Assembly (NCBI RefSeq): GCF_018398335.1
Contig: NZ_JAHBRX010000002.1
Location: 1,426,001-1,490,000 of the forward strand
Length of the DNA: 64,000 nucleotides
Origin: Chelatococcus sp. HY11
Lineage (GTDB): Bacteria > Pseudomonadota > Alphaproteobacteria > Rhizobiales > Beijerinckiaceae
Direction: 5' to 3'
Within the stretch, counting starts at the first letter, position 1. The number at the start of each line of letters is the position of its first letter. Position numbers and translations under genes: made by a program. Positions 59,930-64,000 of this stretch are shown here, piece by piece. Under the pieces are notes generated by a model that saw nothing but the letters and a program-made list of their open reading frames with translations, had not been told where the DNA came from and ran no database searches.

Positions 59930-60907
59930 TCAGATCTCACCCATCGTCACGCGATTGCCCTGCGCGTTGGCGAAAAGCGAGGCCACGGCGCAAGAGGCCA
60001 GACGGGCGATCGTGGTGTCCGCCCGACTTGTCAGGATGATTGGGACGCGGGCTCCAAGCACGATACCGGCGCCATCAGCGTTGGCCAGGAAGGTCAGGCT
60101 CTTGGCCAGCATATTGCCTGCCTCGAGGTCCGGGACCACAAGCACATTGGCCTGGCCGGCGACGGGAGACACGATTTTCTTGATCTTCGCCGCATCGATA
60201 TCGATAGCATTGTCGAGAGCGAGGGGGCCATCGAGGATACCGCCCTGGATCTGTCCACGATCAGACATCTTGCACAAGGCGGCCGCGTCGATTGTGGATG
60301 GAACTTTCGGATTGACGGTTTCCATCGCGGACAGGATGGCCACGCGTACGGGGTCCGCTCCGAGAGCTCGGGCAAGATCAATAGCATTCTGGATGATATG
60401 AACCTTGTCCTCGAGCGTTGGAGCGATATTGATCGCCGCGTCGGTGATGATCAAAGCCCGATCGTGGCCAGGAACGTCCATCACGAAGCAATGGCTTATC
60501 CTGCGCGATGTTCGCAGCCCCGTTTCTCGCCGCACCACGGCTGCCATGAGCTCGTCCGTGTGCAGGCTCCCTTTCATGAGCGCATGGGCTTTGCCGGTGC
60601 GGACCAGTTCGACGGCATTTTCAGCGGATGCATGACTGTGGGGCGCGTCGATGATGGCGAGGCCTTTTGCCCTTGTCCCGAGCTTCTCCGCCACCGCTTC
60701 GATCCTGGCCGTCGGGCCGACGAGCAGCGGCTCGATCAGGCCGAGTTCCGCCGCCTCGAAAACGGCTCCGAGCGAGGCATCATCGCAGGGATGGGCTACC
60801 GCAACACGCAAAGGCGGAAGGGAACGGGCGGATGTCAGAAGTCGGTCGTATCTTTCATGCGAACGCGCTTGCGAGGCTGCGTCTGACGAGGAACCGGCAT
60901 TCCTCAT
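59930..60907 (-). CDS. pta: Phosphate acetyl/butyryltransferase
   Basis: 325 residues of the PTA_PTB family. Motifs: VAVAHPCDDASLGAV at the start, ALMKGSLHTDELM, HCFVMDVPGHDRALIITDAAIN and VPDLEAGNMLAKSL. It exchanges CoA for phosphate on an acyl group. Many alphaproteobacterial relatives are fused to an N-terminal MaoC hydratase; this copy is the short form without it. GGAGGGGAG precedes the ATG. First gene of pta-ackA-DUF3141-fabI. Confidence 0.9.
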   Translation of the reverse strand: MRNAGSSSDAASQARSHERYDRLLTSARSLPPLRVAVAHPCDDASLGAVFEAAELGLIEPLLVGPTARIEAVAEKLGTRAKGLAIIDAPHSHASAENAVELVRTGKAHALMKGSLHTDELMAAVVRRETGLRTSRRISHCFVMDVPGHDRALIITDAAINIAPTLEDKVHIIQNAIDLARALGADPVRVAILSAMETVNPKVPSTIDAAALCKMSDRGQIQGGILDGPLALDNAIDIDAAKIKKIVSPVAGQANVLVVPDLEAGNMLAKSLTFLANADGAGIVLGARVPIILTSRADTTIARLASCAVASLFANAQGNRVTMGEI

Positions 60908-61442
60908 TCTCCCCTCCGCGTTATGAACGACGGCCTGCCATCGACGGCAGACAGAGTGGCTCGGTGCTCACAAGACCAGCATAAAACAAGGCTTAACACC
61001 TTGAGGATATAGTTTCGGACGGCCACGTTGCTTGACCGTTTGAGCCATCGATTTGACAGTTCTGGCGTGATGCCATCGGGAGGTGATGGCGGGCTTTGCG
61101 CTCGAGCAGGCGCGCGACCTCGTGCGCCAAGTGAGTGGGCTGCCGTGCGTGGGATGTATCGTCCCGGCAATCGGGATATCGACAAGCGCAGCGACCCGCG
61201 GTGATGACATCGCGCGGATTCAAAGGGTCGTCGCGCATAGCCAGCCTCAAAACCGTGTCCAGGCTGGTGTCAGTCCGGTCTCGAAGACCCCGCGCGCGAT
61301 GTCAAGCTCTTGATCGATGGGAGGCCGCCATGGGTTTCGATATGGACCCAATGCCAGCTCGCACGTGATCGCCGCGCGGCGAGGGGACGCGCGTCAAGTC
61401 CTTTGGATAGGGGGCGAGAAATTCCCCGGCGCCCTCACACGC
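60908..61442. other. Intergenic stretch, no recognised gene
   Basis: 535 bp between the pta start and the 3' end of the GntR gene. It should hold the pta promoter. Short frames on the minus strand (60968-61250) give Arg/His-rich translations without family resemblance. A lone GATAGG at 61406 has no left half. Confidence 0.4.
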
Positions 61443-62132
61443 TCATTCGAACAAATCCGGATGATTTGCTTCCGTCTTCGGCAGGGCGCGAAGGATCTCT
61501 GTGAGGTGGTGGCGCATGGCGTTTTCGGCCTGTGCCGGATCTTGCGCATCGATCGCGGCCATGATCCTCCGGTGCTGCTCCACCAACGGCAGCATCACCT
61601 CGGCCCCGGGCAGGGTCAGTTGGCAGACACGATCCATATGAGCCTTGATGTCCCGGATGGCTTCCCATGCGAGAGGCATGCCGACCCCTTCCGTCAGCTC
61701 GACATGGAAGAGTTCGTCATAGCGTTGGAAGGTGTCATGGTCGTCGCGCCGCGCCGCGTTCTCCTGGACTTCGAGCAGGTCGGATATCCGCTGCCGGCTC
61801 TGGGGCGAGAACGCCGCGCAGGCCTCGCGCACGATCGCGACCTCGACCGCCTCGCGCACGAAGCGAGCCTCCATCATCTTACGGACAGAGAATTTGACGA
61901 CGACCGTGCCGCGCTGCGGCTGCACATCGACGAGCCGCGTCCGCGCAAGCGCGATGAGCGCCTCGCGCACCGGCTGGCGTGAGACGCCATATTTTAGCGC
62001 GATCTCCTGCTCCGAGAGGCGTGTGCCCGGCGGCAGTTCGAGCGCGACGATCGCCCGGCGTAGTTCGGCTTCGACGCGGCCGGCTGCCGAAGCACCCGGA
62101 GCGAGGGCGTGAGACGCCAACGAAAGGCTCAA
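61443..62132 (-). CDS. GntR-family (FadR-type) transcriptional regulator
   Basis: 229 residues. Winged helix at about 20-75 (ELRRAIVALELPPGTRLSE; KYGVSRQPVREALIALAR), then the helical FCD ligand domain with likely metal ligands (Asp/His in DELFHVEL and His in HRRIM, MRHHL). I place the start at TTG 62132, 8 bases after GGAGG; longer in-frame ATGs (62174 and upstream) run through the presumed operator. It probably represses the divergent TRAP importer until a sugar acid or similar ligand binds. Confidence 0.85.
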   Translation of the reverse strand: MSLSLASHALAPGASAAGRVEAELRRAIVALELPPGTRLSEQEIALKYGVSRQPVREALIALARTRLVDVQPQRGTVVVKFSVRKMMEARFVREAVEVAIVREACAAFSPQSRQRISDLLEVQENAARRDDHDTFQRYDELFHVELTEGVGMPLAWEAIRDIKAHMDRVCQLTLPGAEVMLPLVEQHRRIMAAIDAQDPAQAENAMRHHLTEILRALPKTEANHPDLFE

Positions 62133-62157
62133 ATCAAAAACCTCCAAGGCCTGTTGC

Positions 62158-62184
62158 CTACCATACGACAACATACTACCATAC
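62158..62184. promoter_or_regulatory. Repeated GntR-type operator, CTACCATAC x2
   Basis: CTACCATAC occurs at 62158-62166 and 62176-62184, 18 bp apart, with a related CATAC at 62172-62176 between. The block is 26-52 bp upstream of the GntR start and 105 bp before dctP, the right place for a shared operator. Confidence 0.55.
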
Positions 62185-62289
62185 AATTCATGCCGCAACC
62201 GATGGGCGCGGACACCAAGCTTACGTTCGGCGCGCCAGCAAACAAGCCGGAAGCAGCATGGCGCTCGAATCCATGGGAGGACACACCAC

Positions 62290-63276
62290 ATGACCACACG
62301 TCGAACATTCCTTGCCTACGCGGCAGCGCTCGCATTCTCGGTCGCTGTCGCGCCCTCAGCCTCCGCCCAGAGCGTGACACTACGCTCGGCTGATATCCAT
62401 CCGAGCGATTACCCCACCGTCGAGGCTGTCCGCTACATGGGCAAGCTTCTCGAGGAGCGCAGCCAGGGCCGTATCAAGATCAACGTCTTTCACTCCGCCC
62501 AACTCGGCCAGGAGAAAGACACGATCGACCAAACCCGCTTCGGCGTCATCGACATCAATCGCATCAACATGGCGCCGTTCAACAATCTGATACCGGCGAC
62601 CAACGTCCCGTCCCTTCCGTTTATTTTCCGCTCAGTCGATCACATGCGGAAGGCGATGGATGGGCAGATCGGCGACAACCTGCTGAAAGAGTTTGAGAAA
62701 CACGACCTGATCGGCCTCGCGCTTTACGATTCCGGATCGCGCTCCTTCTACAATTCCAAGCGTCCGATCAATAGTCCGGCCGACATGAAAGGCATGAAGA
62801 TCCGCGTCCAGCAGTCCGACATGTTCGTCGCGCTTGTCTCGGCGCTCGGCGCGAATGCCACTCCTATGCCTTTCGGCGAGGTCTATTCCGCACTTCAGAC
62901 CGGCGTGATCGACGGCGCCGAGAACAACTGGCCGTCCTATGAGTCGACCCGCCATTTCGAGGTCGCCAAGTTCTATTCGGTGACCGAACACTCGCTTTCG
63001 CCGGAAGCGTTGGTAATGTCGAAGAAAAGCTTCGACAAGTTCAACGCCGCCGACCAAGCGCTGATCAAGGCTGCGGCGAAGGAGTCCGTGCTCAAGATGC
63101 GCGAGCTCTGGGATGCGCGCGAGAAAGCGTCCGAGGCCAAGGTCAAGGCCGGCGGCGCGCAGATCAATCAGGTCGACAAGAAGCCGTTCATCGACGCGAT
63201 GAAGCCGGTCTACGACAAGTTTGTCACCGATCCGAAGCTGAAGGAGATGGTCGCCGCCATCCAGGCGGTGAACTGA
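62290..63276 (+). CDS. dctP: TRAP transporter solute-binding protein
   Basis: 328 residues. Twin-arginine-like signal (TTRRTFLAYAAALAF ... ASA), then a DctP fold: AVRYMGKLLEERSQGRIKI, KGMKIRVQQSDMFVAL with the carboxylate-binding Arg, and GVIDGAENNWPSYES. It binds an organic or sugar acid in the periplasm for the DctQM channel. GGGAGGAC precedes the ATG. Regulated by the divergent GntR gene, with a stem-loop after it. Confidence 0.93.
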   Translation: MTTRRTFLAYAAALAFSVAVAPSASAQSVTLRSADIHPSDYPTVEAVRYMGKLLEERSQGRIKINVFHSAQLGQEKDTIDQTRFGVIDINRINMAPFNNLIPATNVPSLPFIFRSVDHMRKAMDGQIGDNLLKEFEKHDLIGLALYDSGSRSFYNSKRPINSPADMKGMKIRVQQSDMFVALVSALGANATPMPFGEVYSALQTGVIDGAENNWPSYESTRHFEVAKFYSVTEHSLSPEALVMSKKSFDKFNAADQALIKAAAKESVLKMRELWDAREKASEAKVKAGGAQINQVDKKPFIDAMKPVYDKFVTDPKLKEMVAAIQAVN

Positions 63277-63286
63277 GCCTCGATCA

Positions 63287-63329
63287 GGCAAGGCGGCCCG
63301 GGTGGCCGCCGCGCCTTCGGCCCCTTGCC
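63287..63329 (+). promoter_or_regulatory. Nested stem-loop between dctP and dctQ
   Basis: GGCGGCC (63292-63298) pairs with GGCCGCC (63304-63310), and GGCAAGG (63287-63293) with CCTTGCC (63323-63329). No T-run follows, so it probably stabilises the dctP mRNA or limits read-through, giving more binding protein than membrane subunits. Confidence 0.45.
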
Positions 63330-63345
63330 AGCCCGGGCAAATGAC

Positions 63346-63879
63346 ATGCATGCCTTCACCGCCTTCCTAACACGCCTCGACGCCAAGCTCAGCCTTATCG
63401 CGCTGATCGCCGCCGGGATCGGCCTCGTCCTGATGACCATGATGGTCGCCTGGGGCGTGTTCGGCCGTTATGTCCTCAACGACACACCGATCTGGGTCGA
63501 GGCCGGCTCGCTTTTCCTGATGTCCTGGTTCATCTTGCTTGGCGCAGCCGTCGGCGTCCGTGAGAGCGATCATCTCGGTTTCGAGGTCGGGCTCGTGATG
63601 TCGCCACCGCCTTTGCGCGCGGCTCTGATCGTGCTGGGCGAGGCCCTCGTCTGCGCCTTCGGCCTCGCCATGCTCGGCTATGGCTGGCAGCTCGCGGCCG
63701 GCACCTGGGCCGACCGGATGCCGATCATCGGTATTTCGCGTGGCTGGGACTATGTGCCGATTGCGGCGGGCGGCGCGCTGATCGCGCTGTTCGCGCTCGA
63801 AAAGATCCTGCTCTTCGTCACCAGCCAGCAGCAGGCGCCGCTCGGCTTCGTCCATTTCGGCGAAAGCCAGGAGGCCTGA
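63346..63879 (+). CDS. dctQ: TRAP transporter small membrane subunit
   Basis: 177 residues, four hydrophobic helices. VFGRYVLNDTPIWVEAGSLFLMSW is the DctQ signature and GVRESDHLGFE follows. It joins DctM to form the secondary, ion-driven importer. ATG 63346 is used; a TTG at 63325 would lie within the stem-loop. Three bases from the next gene. Confidence 0.9.
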   Translation: MHAFTAFLTRLDAKLSLIALIAAGIGLVLMTMMVAWGVFGRYVLNDTPIWVEAGSLFLMSWFILLGAAVGVRESDHLGFEVGLVMSPPPLRAALIVLGEALVCAFGLAMLGYGWQLAAGTWADRMPIIGISRGWDYVPIAAGGALIALFALEKILLFVTSQQQAPLGFVHFGESQEA

Positions 63880-63882
63880 TCC

Positions 63883-64000
63883 ATGGAACTCTGGATTCTG
63901 TTCGGCGTCTTCGCGGTTCTGCTGCTCATTGGCGTCCCCGTCGCCTTCTGCCTCGGCATCGCTTCGGTCGCGACCGTCGTCTATATGGGCCTGCCGCCCG
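63883..64000 (+). CDS. dctM: TRAP transporter large membrane subunit, 5' part (cut by window end)
   Basis: Only the first 39 residues are present: MELWILFGVFAVLLLIGVPV and AFCLGIASVATVVYMGLPP, the first membrane helix of a DctM protein. GGAGG at about 63870 precedes ATG 63883. The frame is open to the last base. Confidence 0.88.
   Translation, partial: MELWILFGVFAVLLLIGVPVAFCLGIASVATVVYMGLPP

Noticed and set aside
60968-61250. Short minus-strand frames in the gap upstream of pta
   Set aside because: Two overlapping frames of similar length and poor composition; no motif and no ribosome-binding site, so no evidence of a gene or transposase remnant.
61406-61411. GATAGG near the 3' end of the GntR gene
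   Set aside because: The sequence at the left-half position (AAGTCC) does not match, and no start codon lies downstream at the usual distance.
1-64000. CRISPR arrays, prophage, intact insertion sequences and rRNA/tRNA genes
   Set aside because: I found no regularly spaced repeats, transposase or phage motifs, or conserved RNA sequences on reading both strands.

Overview
The window is GC-rich, densely coded chromosomal DNA. Its gene content (bS21 and CspA genes of alphaproteobacterial style, CoxL/M/S-type molybdenum hydroxylases, a TRAP importer, many acyl-CoA genes) and its palindromic repeats suggest an alphaproteobacterium, most likely of the order Hyphomicrobiales. The genus cannot be read from the sequence. 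I see no tRNA, rRNA, CRISPR array, intact insertion sequence or phage gene.

Region 1 (1-24 kb) is a catabolic island for an unidentified carboxylic acid handled as a CoA thioester. It holds an acyl-CoA ligase, two acyl-CoA dehydrogenases, a split MaoC-type hydratase, a FadJ-like two-domain enzyme, an HSD10-like and three other SDR dehydrogenases, a thiolase, a CaiB-type CoA transferase, an epoxide hydrolase, other hydrolases and a Tat-exported solute-binding protein. It also encodes a 904-residue MalT/LuxR-type regulator and two overlapping TetR regulators. A 16-bp palindrome, CCTATC-N4-GATAGG, recurs (exactly or nearly so) in six intergenic regions, always 70-100 bp before a start codon, so most of the island is probably one regulon. 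This is the main finding.

Region 2 (24-29.3 kb) is a LysR gene divergent from a four-gene operon (isobutyryl-CoA dehydrogenase, 3-hydroxyisobutyryl-CoA hydrolase, 3-hydroxyisobutyrate dehydrogenase, enoyl-CoA hydratase), that is, the middle of valine degradation. Two perfect palindromes lie in the divergent promoter.

Region 3 (29.5-38.8 kb) is a mixed stretch: rpsU, a small basic protein, cspA, a diguanylate cyclase, a decayed locus (a deletion joining the start of a periplasmic aldehyde oxidase paoA to the end of paoC, followed by a frameshifted AraC gene), a RidA-like protein, an L,D-transpeptidase lipoprotein, a LysR regulator, an EamA exporter and an AraC regulator.

Region 4 (39-54.8 kb) is a second catabolic cluster, all on the minus strand. 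In transcription order it encodes a DapA-family lyase, a BisC-like molybdoenzyme, a dihydroxyphthalate-decarboxylase-like protein, a peptide-type ABC importer without ATPases, and a molybdenum hydroxylase whose three subunit genes are interleaved with a ThDP enzyme, an SDR lacking the catalytic tyrosine and a carboxymuconolactone-decarboxylase-like protein. The substrate is unknown. A LysR gene lies just upstream.

Region 5 (55.4-60.9 kb) is a pta-ackA-DUF3141-fabI operon, which may link acyl phosphate, acyl-CoA and storage-polymer or lipid metabolism. Region 6 (61.4 kb to the end) is a GntR regulator divergent from a TRAP importer (dctP, dctQ, start of dctM) that runs off the window.
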